From: Mesostigma viride
Lineage: Eukaryota; Streptophyta; Mesostigmatophyceae; Mesostigmatales; Mesostigmataceae
NCBI GenBank assembly: GCA_009746045.1
Contig: RPFO01001726.1
Coordinates: 1-64,000, forward strand
Direction of reading: 5' to 3'
Length of the DNA stretch: 64,000 bases
Shown: positions 44,508 to 57,866 of the stretch, in pieces
Position numbering within the stretch: the first letter of the stretch is position 1
Layout of the letters: every line of letters starts with the position of its first letter
Made by a program: the position numbers and the translations under genes
Notes under the pieces: model-generated
What the model was told of the DNA's origin: nothing
What the model saw: only the letters and a program-made list of their open reading frames with translations
The model's database searches: none

Positions 44508-44520
<13 letters not shown>
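44278..44520. mobile_element. Dispersed repeat R1, long copy
   Basis: Begins ATCAAGGAGACAACCAGCGC and runs through GAATCCGGACCATGGTAGCT, GATGAATATTAATGGAGATG and GACGGTGGGGCCGGAAACAG, and passes directly into the CTTAC/CTTGC tetranucleotide array. A closely similar 240 bp element lies at 57,867-58,450, where it is interrupted by a LINE end. Confidence 0.75.
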
Positions 44521-44870
<350 letters not shown>

Positions 44871-45092
44871 CCCATGCCTAGCCAATCCCAACAGTTCCCA
44901 CTATGGGTATAGATCAGTGACAACAAACTGCTGCTGAGAATGACATGTACTAGTTACGCCTCCAGGAGGGGAAAAACGCTGCCTGATTTATAGCGGCAGC
45001 TTCCTGGCAGCCAATGTGGCACATGTAGCGGTCTTTTCACATCAGGGCCGACGAATGCGCTGATGACGACTAGGCTGTTATGATTGATGAGT

Positions 45093-45215
45093 ATCAAGGA
45101 GACAACCAGCGCATGCCAGACATCGGGAGAACCGGGACCATGGTGGCTCGAGCCTGCCATTGTTTTTTCCGTGTTTTCCAGTCGTTCAGGATGATGAATA
45201 TGAGTATATCTACAA
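45093..45215. repeat. Dispersed repeat R1 copy in the 3' flank of the TANGO2-like gene
   Basis: 115-120 bp from ATCAAGGAGACAACCAGCGC to CAGTCGTTCAGGATGATGAATA. It lies about 45 bp beyond the stop codon of the gene and may fall inside its 3' UTR. Confidence 0.75.
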
Positions 45216-45258
45216 CCAAAAGCAAATGAAGACACATCTACATCTGGGTAAGAACGCA

Positions 45259-48200
45259 TCAGTCTCGATTGTTCGCATGGTGGGTCGAGATGCAATATGT
45301 GAAGTCCACTTGCTTCCAAATGCCATCATCAGCCTTGTACCTTTCCAGCAGCAGCACCTCCCAGAGTGGGTCACCAACCCCATTCGCCATGCTGCTGGCA
45401 TCCGCACCATCTCTCGCAGGGGAGCCGCCCGCAAGTGTTACGTTGGCTCTGCCCTGCTCGCCGCTGATGGGGTTGTGGCCCCCCTTCACGCGGACTTGGA
45501 GCGCGACGCAGCTGCGCGTCCCAAATGGACCCTGCACCCCCCCAAAAAACGACACACCACCACAAATGCCGCAGGGACCAAGTGCAAACGCGTTCATTTA
45601 CTCATCCATCCATGAAGCACGTGCTTCTGCTGCATTACCAACACAGCGGATGGTAGGAAGGAACAAAAGGGCGATATTTATCGCACACCTTGCAGGAATG
45701 GCATTCATAAACAGCCACAACGGCCAACCATAAACCTGGACATAATACTTAATTTTCACCTCGCCATGGGAAGAAAGCTGGCGCTCAGCAACACGGTATA
45801 CGCTTCCACGTGGCATGTGCGATTGTCCTTAGACCATCGCTCACGGAACTGACTACACCCACTGTGTAGCTGGAAGGAATAAAATACAAAGTGGATGCCA
45901 GCTTCTACAACTTGGCAGAGTGCAGGGCACCCAGCTGCCCGCTTGCTCCGTGCTGGTACTGCCGCACACCAAGGCTAAGAAAACCGCCTTGTTTGGTCAA
46001 CCCTCTGAGGTTAAGGGCACGTTGGCATGCCTGCAGTCTCCATTAGCCAGGCCAGGCCGCCATGTGCTTGCCGCTACTTCGGTTCTGGCCTCCACCGTCA
46101 CTGGGTGCTGAAATGCAATATCCCATCCGGCAGCAAACCACTGCCACTTATTGCGCAATGCGAGATGCGGGCATGCGGGCAGAAATTGCTTGATAGGATG
46201 AAGGCACTCCCCTAAAGACCCGCAGAAACACGCGGCCTTCTAACACCAACCAGATGACACTTTCACTGCTGTGGCTATAAAATGTACAGATTGCAACAAA
46301 AAAGAATGCCAGCAGTCCATGGAGTGCGTTGAAAAGCAAGATCAATCACTTGATCTCCTCCGCTACACTCAAACACTCGGACCCCCCATGCTGACTTGCA
46401 TCAGCAGAATTCGAATTTCCGCGGACTTGCGTCACCCCATCTGTGTCGACTGCCCCACTTTGCCTCCCTGCCCCACTATGGCCCTGCCCTCACGCTCCTG
46501 TTCATCGACCCACCCATCTGCCCCAACTACACAACAGTCTTCTGGTTCTGGCCACTTAGTATGTCCTAGCGGCCCAACTTTTGCCCAGAAGATTGCATTC
46601 CTTGTATTGCCCCTAAATCGTACCATGCCTGACAAACAAAATATCTGGAATCCCTTCCTTCCCACCCCCCTTCTCCCCACCCCCGCCTGCCTCCCTCACC
46701 CCTCCGCAAACGACACATTGACGTCCTTCCACTCACCTCTAGACACGTGGCCGGTCGGCCCACTGTATCCATGCGCTCTGCCCGCCATCCTCTTTCCCAC
46801 CTCTGGCATGGTGCAGTCCATGAGCATCGCATGCCATCCACCTCCATCCCTCCTTTACCTCTGGCATGGTGCAGTCGGTATGTGATGCACTCACCTCTGG
46901 CATGGTGTGTGTGAATATGACGTGCGACACACCTGCTCACTTCCAGCATGCCGCGTGTGAATCATGCATCGGGCAAGCATGCCTCGGGCATGCTGCAGTT
47001 GGCAAGATCGCTCACCTCGGGCATGGTGCAGTCGGTGAAGATCGCGCTCAGGTCGCGCTCCACGTGCGGCGGCATGCCCGTGACCGGCAGCTGCTCGCAC
47101 GCGCTAATCAGCGACTTGTCCTGCTGCAGTGCCAACAGGCGCGACAGCGTGGCCTGGCCCGGCGGGCACTCGGCCATGATCTGCTGCAGCGCGGCGCAGC
47201 CCTTGGACACCTGGCAGGAAATGGTGGACGGTGACGGGGGGGAGAGGCAGGGCGCGCGGGGACAGGGAGAGAAGGTGCAGCGCAGGAGGGCAAGGCCGGT
47301 CAGTACACCCCAGGGATGCGTTCAGCTCATGCTGCGCTCATGAGTGCAGTCCATCGGCCCCGGCTGGCACGTCTTGCGACTTTGCGTGCGGGCTCCAGAG
47401 GCCAGGCGCAATGATAGAGAAGTCAGCCAAGGATGGGACGTCTCAACGGCCGCTTCCATTTAAGCCCAAAATCCACACGACACGTACTACAAGGCTCAAA
47501 GTAATCTCCCGTTCAATGTCAATGTGCATGCGCGGCCGAGATCCAGTGGCCACCGATGCTGGTAGCAAATCTTGTGTGATTAAGGGATATGATGAGCTTG
47601 TGGCAACGATGCACATATGCAAACATGAATGGAAAAAATACACAAAGGTCCTCTCAGTCCTGAGGATGCAGCGTACCAGTAGTTACAAATTTGCATATTA
47701 TTGAATAAAGCAATATTCGCTTTAGGTAACGCAACCATTACCCATCCTTCTCAACCCCCTAACCTGGCATACCGGCTTCAATTCAAATATGGTACTCTAC
47801 ACATGTGAGGCACTTCCTCTTCAGCTCTCCAGTGCTTGCAGCAGGAATTAAAATGATGGCATTAAGGCCTCACAAGGCTCTGCAAGGTTATGCTAGGGAA
47901 TGCAATAGAAAAAAATGTCAATAACGCATGATAGAAAGTAATGGGATTTTCACCAACGCAGATGATTTATTGAATGCATCAGCATCAGTATTGTCGGCAT
48001 ACTTTAATTCTACGCAAAGGCAGAGATATACCTTCGGCCAAGGGGAGTCCAACACGCTGTTACTGAGCCCGTGAACCCCTGGCAAGACCTGGATGGGCCC
48101 CGATGCGGTGGGGTTCTTGGGATGAGGAGGCGACGATATGTCAGGATGCGTGTGGCAATAATACCACATTTCTCCTTGCAAAATGTCCGCAACGATGAGG

Positions 48201-48713
48201 TTGAAAGAGGCGTATGCATTGACCTGCATGCCGTGGCATAATTTGAGAAGATAGTCTCGCGGCGACAAAGTGCTATCAAGAAAGTCTGTTGTGAGGGCTC
48301 CACGACTTTGTGCCGAAGGCGTCGCTGCTCCCTCCCAGCGAAAATTCGTCAACAATGCGAGGCGGCCTTGGCGAGAAATCCCTAACCATGTGCCTCCTCT
48401 TGCATCATCCCTCCCCGCCAAAATATGTGGTTTGTCAGGCCAAAAATGGAAAGGCGACGTTGGCCTGCAAGTGTCGATTTTCGTGGAAGAAAACGACGCA
48501 GACAAAGACGGCAGATAAGACAATTGAACATAACCTGACGACAGCAGTCTGCAAAAGCACGCCCTAACAATTCCAAACTTCGCTTGAATGCAATAAGGAC
48601 ATACTGTCACACGCTGCACCTTACCGGCTATAATATTCATCCCTGTTAAACGCCAGCAGGAGCTTGACCGCAGGGTCCGGGTGGCACAGGTGACAAAACC
48701 ATGTGACACACAT
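45259..48713 (-). CDS. TANGO2/NRDE-family protein, four exons
   Basis: Exons on the minus strand: 48,713-48,625, 48,464-48,032, 47,210-47,016 and 45,531-45,259 (89, 433, 195 and 273 nt = 990 nt, 329 residues plus TGA). All introns are GT-AG and the phases agree. The start is MCVTWF, matching the MC-start of this family. The family signature NRDE is at residues 23-26 (LLLAFNRDEYYSR). Then come ILAGRDDARGGTWLGIS at 44-60, NAYASFNLIVAD, and LPGVHGLSNSVLDSPWPK at about 158-174. Exon 4 holds FGTRS at 242-246 and LLERYKADDGIWKQ from about 300. Human TANGO2 has about 276 residues. The extra length here lies mainly between FGTRS and ERYK (a Gly/Ala-rich insert). TANGO2 proteins are linked to lipid/acyl-CoA and haem handling and to ER-Golgi integrity; the biochemical role is still debated. 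Intron 3 contains a cluster of copies of the exon 3 end. Confidence 0.9.
46796..47033 (-). repeat. Cluster of degenerate copies of an exon end plus splice donor
   Basis: The end of TANGO2-like exon 3 reads, minus sense, CTGCACCATGCCCGAG then GTGAGC. Similar 20 bp blocks (plus sense ACCTCTGGCATGGTGCAGTC and variants) occur at about 46,796, 46,854, 46,890, 46,938 and 46,980, inside intron 3. Several keep a potential donor (GAGGTGAGT, GAGGTAAAG). Confidence 0.7.
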
Positions 48714-49168
48714 GGTGGTATACCATATACCATCTATGGCTTATCCGACTGCATTATCGTGTTTAGGCTGGAACGTGCGTTAACTCGACCCACAGGCGTC
48801 CGCGCTGGCGCCAAGAAGAATTGGCGACACAGGAGGGCAGACAGGCGGGCATGGGGGTCTCGTGACTTCACGGATGCGTTCGGAGTTCAATCGTGAGCGA
48901 AATGTGAACTCACCGCCACGAGGCATCGACTCATCACAGGCCGACAGGTGCCCACGTAATTTCCTGTGTCCGCCACCTTCGAGCAGGACTTGCAACATTG
49001 CTGTCGCACGCAACCGTCCAAACGTGGACGTTAGCGCTCCCAGCATCGCCACGTGGTCTTGAGAGTCTGAGATCTTACGTCAGGCTTCGTCCTTGACTCT
49101 CTGCAGCGCATTGTAAGTGACAAACAAGCTTAAGGGGGGGGGGATGCTTCGCATCCTCCCCAAAAGAA
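48714..49168. other. Upstream flank of the TANGO2-like gene
   Basis: Should hold its promoter and 5' UTR. I see no convincing TATA box or other motif, and no other gene. Confidence 0.35.
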
Positions 49169-49187
49169 GGCGCAAAGCCGACCGCCG

Positions 49188-51162
<1,975 letters not shown>

Positions 51163-51239
51163 CCCACGTCGCCGGCGCAAAGCCGACCGTAACTCTAGTA
51201 GCCGAAATTCGATCCGTCCGCCGACAGATGGCAACTCGA

Positions 51240-51293
51240 TTCAAGTCAACCGAAGCTTATGAACGGTTCAAGTCAACTGAAGCTTATGAAGGG
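51240..51293. repeat. 27 bp tandem pair
   Basis: TTCAAGTCAACCGAAGCTTA and six to seven further bases, repeated once with one substitution. Confidence 0.7.
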
Positions 51294-51299
51294 GGCTGA

Positions 51300-52470
51300 A
51301 AAAAGGAAAAAGTCGGGAGACAAATAACGACACGCTGTGTGGGCCTGAAACACCGCAGTACGTCCGCCCTTCCCAGTCCACCCGGAGGCCATGATTGGCC
51401 GCCTCAGTGAGACGCCCCGCCCGAGGCGAGGTCGCAACCCCCCTCCCCCCTCAGCGAGCCGATGGTCTTTACATGTATTGAGGTCGCAATGAGGCCCCCC
51501 GCCCTCCTCAGTGAGACGCCAAAGTGTGCACGATCCCCCGTCCCCCGTGCCCATCCACCCACCCGGAGGTTCCCCCCCCCCCCCCTCAGCCATGATGCGC
51601 CCCCCCGCCGGCCGGAAAAGTAAGAAGATCCGCCACAGGATGCCTCACCGCCTGAGTGAGACAGGGAGGTCGCGCGCAAGGCTCCCCGCCCTCCTCAGCG
51701 AGACGCCAGAGTCTGCGGGATCCCCCGGCCCCCGCGCCCGCCCACCCACCCGGAGGTTCCCCCCCCCCCCCCCCCCAGCCGGCCATGATGCGCCCCCCGC
51801 CCCCCCGCGAAAAGGCGTGGCGCGAAGGACAGGCGTCGACCACGAGGACCCCTGAAAAAGACCGGAAAAGTACGAAGATCCGCCACAGGATGCCTCCCCG
51901 CCTGAGTGAGACGGCGAGGTCGCAAGGCTCCTGCGCCCCCCCCCCCCCCCCGCACAGTGAGACGCCCCGCCCCAGGCGAGGTCGCAAGGCCCCCCGCCCT
52001 CGTCAGCGAGACTGACGCCAGAGTCTGCGGGATCCCCCGCCCACCCCGCCTGCCCACCCACCCGGAGTTCCCCCCCCCCCCCCCCGCCCCCCCCCCCCCC
52101 GCCTTCCCCCCCCCCCCCCCGCGAAAAGGCGTGGCGCGAAGGACAGGCGTCGACCATGAGGACCCTTGAAAAAGACCGGAAAAGTACGAAGATCCGCCAC
52201 ACGATGCCTCGCCGCCTGAGTGAGACGGCGAGGTCGCAAGGCCCCCGCGCCCCCCCACCCGCCACCCGGAGGGTCCCCCCCCCCCCGCCCCCCCCCCCCC
52301 CGGCCGGCTGGCCCGCACAGTGAGACGCCCTGCCGCAGGCGAGGTCGCAAGGCCCCCCGCCGGCCCTCCGGCCTCAGCGAGACGCCAAATGATGCGGGAT
52401 CCCCCCGCTCCCCCGGCCCCCGCGCCCCCCACCCACCCGGAGTTCCCCCCCCCGCCATTAAAGATGCGAG
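51300..52470. repeat. C-rich minisatellite, ~0.25-0.31 kb period
   Basis: Blocks such as CGCCTGAGTGAGACGGCGAG (near 51,648, 51,899 and 52,213), GCGAAAAGGCGTGGCGCGAA (51,807 and 52,122) and GCGAGACGCCAGAGTCTGCG recur with long C-runs between them. The two central units are about 310 bp. Open frames of up to 275 codons over it are low-complexity Gly/Arg or Pro shadows. Confidence 0.8.
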
Positions 52471-52588
52471 CGAGTGAACGCAGCGCGAAGGACAGGACTT
52501 GCCGAATGCTATTGGAGACCAACTAAAGCCGAACGCGAAGATTCAACTCAATGGAACCACAGACAAATGAAGAAGGACGGTGAAAAGA

Positions 52589-52935
52589 CGAAAGCCGTCA
52601 AGCTGACCGTCACTCTAGTAGGCGACCCAGTTCGTCGTTCCGACAGGTGGCAAGTCGTTGACCGACTACCCGCCAGTCAAGCTCGATCGAGTCGCCAACG
52701 TCAAAATGTCGCGACACGACTTTAAAGCCGAGATTCCAGCGAGTGAACGCTTTGGCTTTCGTCCGTCAAGCCGACCGTCACTCTAGTAGGCGACCCAGTT
52801 TCGGTAAGCCGACAGGTGGCAAGTCGTGAAAGTTCGACCAACTACGCGCCAGTCAAGCTCGATCCAGTCGCTAACGTCAAAATGTCGCGAGACGACTTTA
52901 AAGCCACTAAAGATTCCAGCCTGTGAACGCCAATC
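52589..52935. repeat. ~180 bp tandem repeat
   Basis: GACCGTCACTCTAGTAGGCG at 52,605 and again at 52,778, then GACAGGTGGCAAGTCGT, CCAGTCAAGCTCGATC and GTCAAAATGTCGCGA in both copies. The same motif (GCAAAGCCGACCGTAACTCT) borders the TTG tract at 51,176. No gene is seen from here to 53,520. Confidence 0.8.
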
Positions 52936-53520
52936 GTATCCCACTGAACAAATCATCTCCGTCCGCCGCCAACGACATGGCTTCTTCGGTCCAACCACGC
53001 ACGGAAGCCTGTACGATCTCCAAATTCCGTCGACTTGCGCCCAACGGGAAAAGGCGAAAAGGACACCCGTCGATCACGAGTTGATCACTGAATTCCGTAA
53101 AAAACTACGGCGTACGGGCCACAGGATGCCCGATGGTTTTTAATATAGTTGATATAGTTGATATTGCGGGCATGCTTCATATGTGTAGATAATGGCTGCC
53201 ATACCTTATTAACTTGCTAGCAGTTTCTTGTCAGGCATGGATGCTGAAATTATGCATCAATATTCAGTTTGTTTATATCATGCTGAACGTGGCGAGAGGG
53301 CTCTGACCTGTAATTGACCGCTTGATCGCAGAAGTCCCTTTGTTACCTGCTTTTGTTGCCCGGATTGTGCTCTTATTATAAGCCCATACAGCAATGGGCA
53401 ATCTAAACTACGAAATTTGAGATTGTCTAGCCGCGGTGAACGACGAGAGAATCTGCATGGCAACAGCAAGCGTGGGAGTTAAGGCAAAGGGTTTCGGCAT
53501 TTAATGCTGCGAGATAGCAG

Positions 53521-56500
53521 ATGACGGTAGGAACAATACATCCCATGCCGGCTACCGTCCACTGCCTGCGGCGGCTAGGCCGTTCTGCCCTGTTTACCGG
53601 CCATAGGAAGGAGTTGCATCATAGTGCCAATAAAATAACGCGGTGTTCTTATGACAGTAATAAGAATCTGTCTATTCCAGAGAAGTTCAGCCGCGGCTAT
53701 CCCGTCATCACCTTAGAATGCCCACCCTCGATGCCCTCTTCTCGTCTGGCGACTCTCATCGATGGGGGCAGCATCGATGCCGTGATACGTCCCGACCTCC
53801 CCGCTATTGCGGAGCTCACAACCGGCTCCCTTTCCCGGCTGATCGCCAGCAAGCTGACGAGCAAGGGCGGCGACGACAAGGCCCCTGAGGACGTCAAGTA
53901 CCCCAACTTCTCCGCGGTGCCCGGGCGCATGCGCGTGTACACCGTCGCGTCCCACCTGGACGCCAAGCCGACGGTCATGCGAAAAGTGGAAGCCGCGCTC
54001 GCGCACGTGAGGGACGTGCCATCTCAGGGGGACGTCAGCGGCACAGGCCCCGCCGCCCTCATGTTTGTGTCCGGGGGTGGCCCCCTTCGCAAGATGATCC
54101 CGCCCGTCCTGCACACGATGGACTCCAGCAAGGCGATCCAGGAGGCCGCGGCGTGGCGCCATGCCGGCAAGTTGCCTCATGACCTCATGCTGTGGGCGGT
54201 GGACAACCCGAACCGGCCGCACGACGCGGTGTCGGCGGCTAGTGCCGTCGCATCGCTGCGCCGCAAGGTGGACGCGGGCGCGCAGGTGCTGGTCACGCAG
54301 CCGCCGTTCCTGTGGGGGCCGTTCCAGCGCTGGGTGGACGCTGTCAACAAGGAGGGGTGGGTGGCGTGGTACAGAATATGCATGGCTCTGTGATTGTGCT
54401 GTACTGTGGCTGTGTTGTTTTGATGTTGTTTTTCGTTGTTGTTCAGACGCCGTTGATACTTTGACTGTGTTTCCACGTTCGTGCTGCCACATCGGCACTT
54501 GCATGTTTCTTGTGAGAGTGCCCTGTCCTTTCCTGCGCTTGGGCCACCACACGTGCCCATGTCTGTCGGACCAGACTTGCAAAGACAACCTTGCGCCACA
54601 TTAATCAATTAATTAATTAATTAAACTCGTGCTCCCGTTGGGGAGTTACGGAGCATTTACCTCGATGGATGGATGGATTGATGGATGGGTGGGTGGGTGG
54701 GTGGGTGGGTGGGTGGGTGGGTGGGTGGGTGGGTGGGTGGGTGGGTGGGTGGGTGGGTGGGTGGGTGGGTGGGTGGGTGGGTGGGTGGGTGGGTGGGTGG
54801 GTGGGTGGGTGGGTGGATGGATGGATGGATGGATGGATGGATGGATGGATGGATGGATGGGAACATGCAATCCTACCGGTCTATTTTTTCTAGTTACAAA
54901 CAATCCTACTAGTCTTAATCTAGTGTGTGCCAGACCCTAGGGGTCTTGCCTAGCATGCTTCCCGCGGCTTCCCCACTGGAGGGGCGTCGTTGTCCTCCAT
55001 AACCTGAGCCCACTTGGCCTAGCTTGTCCATAATCTTTTTCCAAATCACGGAGAGGCCTAGGCCCCCCATGTCCTCTTCGAGCTGCTCCTTGAAAATGCG
55101 GGCCTTGCGGCGTCTAGCGTTGCTGGGCCCATCCCACGTGAGGAGGTGCCTGCCAGGCTGAGCAGGTCGCAGCCCTGCGGAGGGGCCACGAGATGTTTCT
55201 ACCTGGTTGGTGCGAGCTAAGTGGCCTACTAGTTGTAGGCGCCGCTGCTTGATGGTGCTGGTGATAAGTGGCATGCCTAGGTACCAGTCCTCCTTGCGGC
55301 CATGTGCAGCATAGCCCGCACGGAAAATTGACCGCAGCATGTTGGCACATTGGCACAGGCTTGTGTCCCTGGGCTGGCGCGCGACACGGTGTAGACCTAC
55401 GCGAGCACCCCACGCCTGCACTTGCGCTTGCACGCATGTCCATCGGTCATGTGACCTGTGTGTGTCCATCGGTCATGCACGCTACCACAGGAAAGCACTG
55501 GGGATCGTTTCCTGATTGCGGACTGCATCAGGTGCTGACTGCCTTGAGTGGGCAGCGTGCATGTGGTGACCGTGGCAGGCATGCTGATGTGGCGAAGGAA
55601 TTAAAACACCATTGTCAATACTGCCTGAGTGCGGGGACAGGGGCACGACCACCTCCGTGTTGGGGCAGGTGGCAGGGAATTCTGAGCAGAAGGGAGGGCC
55701 AGCGGGGACATGCGGTGCGGTCGTGGTGGGCTACCCAGCGCTCATACCTGCAGGATCTGCCAGCCACAGAGAGCGGGGGATGGAATGCATGTCAATGTAT
55801 TTCTTGTTCGTATCGGAGCATCACACGAGTGGGCATAGCAATATAAGCATATTATAAGATAGTATGCTGCTGATAGTATTGGAGCATTACACGAGTGGGC
55901 ATAGCAATAGAAGCATATTATAAGATAGTATGCTACTGATAGTATCGGAACATCACACGAGTGGGCATAGCAATAGAAGCATATTATAAGATAGTATGCT
56001 GCTGATAGTATCGGAGCATCACACGAGTGGGCATGAGCTCAGAATTTTCTTTGTCAGGCACACGTGTGCTTGTCTGTGCCTCTGCGGTAGGCGTGACCGT
56101 GGCGTGGGGAGATGCCAGCTGTCCTTTGTGTCGATCGCTGCTGCCCTTTCCTACGACTTACACCCCATTCACTCAGCCACCCCGGCCGTTACACGGCCCA
56201 TCACCTTTTCCCCCTCTCTTGGGCGTGTGTCTCGTGCCATTGCTGCACACGCCAGGCTACCGGGTCGCGCGCGCTTCATCGTGGGGGTTCCTTTCCCCAC
56301 GTCCGAGAAAAGCATCCGCTTCTGGCTGCGGCTGTGCGGCATTAACGAGTTTGGCGCTGACGTCGCTGACCTCATTGCAACGTTCTCGCGCCCGCTGGCA
56401 CACGGTCCCTCGGACAGCAACGCGCATGGCACCGCCCTTGCAGAGGCCAAGGCGGCGCGCAACCGGCAGTGGGTGCGGCAGTTGGTAGATAGCGTGAAGA

Positions 56501-56607
56501 GGGAGATGCCTTTCTGTGCTGGCTTCCATCTAATGCCGGTGGCCGCGTGGGGGGAGGTGGAGGTGCTGTTGAAGCAGCCACCATGGGACGGTCAGGTGCC
56601 AAAATGA
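53521..56607 (+). CDS. Methylenetetrahydrofolate-reductase-like protein, two exons
   Basis: Exon 1 is 53,521-54,356 and exon 2 is 56,256-56,607 (836 + 352 = 1,188 nt, 395 residues). Splicing joins ...AVNKEG to [15 protein letters not shown] across a GT-AG intron of 1,899 bp, with the split codon GG|G. The layout matches the TIM-barrel FAD domain of [15 protein letters not shown] at 61-70 (first strand), [10 protein letters not shown] at 224-233, [18 protein letters not shown] at 246-263 (the 'K-x-DAGA-x-x-x-TQ' stretch), [14 protein letters not shown] after the splice, and a final strand near [12 protein letters not shown]. The regulatory C-terminal half of eukaryotic MTHFR is absent. The similarity is distant, so folate activity is inferred only at family level. 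The basic, Ser-poor N-terminus ([19 protein letters not shown]) could be an organelle transit peptide. The start is the first ATG of the frame; an AG just before it leaves an upstream exon possible. Confidence 0.75.
54603..54660 (-). mobile_element. R2 tail fragment
   Basis: In minus sense it reads CTCCGTAACTCCCCAACGGG, AGCACGAGTTT and then the AATT repeat tail, as at the 3' end of the R2 copy at 57,800-57,860. Confidence 0.65.
54661..54860 (+). repeat. (GGGT)n array between (GGAT)n arrays
   Basis: GGAT units at 54,665-54,685, about 32 GGGT units at 54,686-54,813, then GGAT units to 54,860. Trp-Val-Gly-Gly and His-Pro-Pro-Thr frames over it are artefacts. The plus-strand RNA of the intron would carry the G-rich strand (quadruplex-prone). 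Confidence 0.95.
54900..55469 (-). pseudogene. LINE 3' fragment (YADD family)
   Basis: Minus-strand frame with [39 protein letters not shown] and [20 protein letters not shown], nearly the same as the copy at 41,504-42,000. The 5' part is lost. Its 3' UTR runs towards the GGAT array, in line with a tetranucleotide tail that later expanded. Confidence 0.85.
55811..56035 (+). repeat. 66 bp tandem repeat, 3.4 copies
   Basis: TATCGGAGCATCACACGAGT begins at 55,811, with copies at 55,877, 55,943 and 56,009 (period exactly 66) and only a few substitutions. The unit is AT-rich and in the MTHFR-like intron. Confidence 0.95.
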
Positions 56608-57056
56608 TGTACGTCCGTGTGACAAGGAGCTGTTGAAGGCTTTTTTCCTCCCCTTCCAGCTCCTTGCATCGTGGCAGAGTTTCTCCACTGCGCTCTGGTG
56701 GCCTCGATTCTATTTTTGTCATGCAAGGGATTCTATTTTTGTCATCCTATTGCAGCCTAGAAGTGTGTGTATAAATCTATTATCATCATCATGTCCTTAA
56801 CGTTTCAGAGTCCTAGCTGGGTCAATACATAGGTCGATGTGAAGTGATGTTGCTGGTTTAGACGTCACGGTGAAAAGTGACTTCCTTTATGACTTATAAG
56901 TTACCTGAGCATGGTTGGGCTGGGTGCTGCCCCCTCGCAAGTCCTATAGGAGACAGTTGGTGGACTCCTATTAACCTTGTGAAGGGGCCCAGTTTAAAAA
57001 ATCACCGTACGTTACTTACACTGTCCAAATACGCCAATAATGAGTTCATGACATTA

Positions 57057-57113
57057 ATCAAGGAGACAACCAGTGCAGGCCGGCCAGAAATCGGGAGAAT
57101 CTGGACCATGGTA
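57057..57113. repeat. Dispersed repeat R1, short copy
   Basis: ATCAAGGAGACAACCAGTGC through GAATCTGGACCATGGTAGC, then unrelated sequence. Confidence 0.7.
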
Positions 57114-57610
57114 GCAGTGTACCAACCAATGTTCAAAAGCGCATCACACTATCTGCAGTGCCCAATTTTACCCCGACTACCTTGTCCGCAGTTCTGTAAC
57201 TTCTGAATATCGCATCCCATTGCCGCCGCGCCATTTTCTACTTCTTTTCGTACATGGCTTGCCGGCGTTGGGTTCATCAACGAGCACCGACGCTCATCGA
57301 TATCGACGGTGCAATCCGATGGCGGAGAATAAGTTCGCCACAGCACAGCGCGACGCAACGGTTCTTTTCCATGTACAATGTCAGATGCAAAGTCCGCATC
57401 GCTGACCGGAAATTCCGTCCAACACCGTCGTACGTACAGTACTACCAATCAACCGCTTCTCAGATGCCTTTCAACCGTCGAATGCGCAATCGATCTAGAA
57501 ACGTCTCGGCAACACTTCCGCGGCTTCAGCACTTTCCGTCACCCTTGACATGTTGTCGTACAATACTACAAATTTACGCCAATGGAAACTCGCCTTCAAC
57601 TATATATCAA
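57114..57610. other. No gene identified
   Basis: Several short overlapping frames on the plus strand (up to 151 codons) of unremarkable composition. No domain is recognised. Confidence 0.35.
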
Positions 57611-57611
57611 G

Positions 57612-57857
57612 GAGATGACCAGATTACTTGCCGACGCTACTTGTTATGCCATGCTCACATGGGTCTTATTGCACCCACAGTTTGCCGGATCGGTAGCATG
57701 TCCTTTTAGCTAGCGCGCCCGAATGCAGCTGTGGCATGCCTTTGGCATGAAGGAGACTGGGGCTTCTGCCCTTTCTCCTGTTGTGCACACACAGGGATTA
57801 AAAGCACTTAGGTGCTCCGTGACTCCCCAACGGGAGCACGAATTTAATTAATTAATT
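57612..57857 (+). mobile_element. SINE-like repeat R2, 5'-truncated copy
   Basis: Matches 42,180-42,430 with few changes (TTGTTATGCCATGCTCACAT, GAATGCAGCTGTGGCATGCC, GGATTAAAAGCACTTAGGTG) and ends in an AATT tail. Confidence 0.85.
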
Positions 57858-57866
57858 AATTAATAT

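Larger units (their letters stand above)
54357..56255 (+). other. Repeat-filled intron of the MTHFR-like gene
   Basis: Donor GTGGGT after ...AAGGAGG, acceptor ACACGCCAG before GCTACCGG. It contains an R2 tail, a (GGGT)n/(GGAT)n array, a LINE 3' fragment on the opposite strand and a 66 bp tandem repeat. Confidence 0.7.

Noticed and set aside
51586-52522. Gly/Arg- and Pro-rich frames of up to 275 residues
   Set aside because: They follow the C-rich minisatellite in several frames and both strands.
53713-54588. 291-residue antisense frame opposite the MTHFR-like exon 1
   Set aside because: His/Arg-rich shadow; the plus-strand frame has family motifs and correct splice joints.
54629-54940. Trp-Val-Gly-Gly and His-Pro-Pro-Thr repeat proteins
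   Set aside because: Translation of the GGGT/GGAT array inside an intron.
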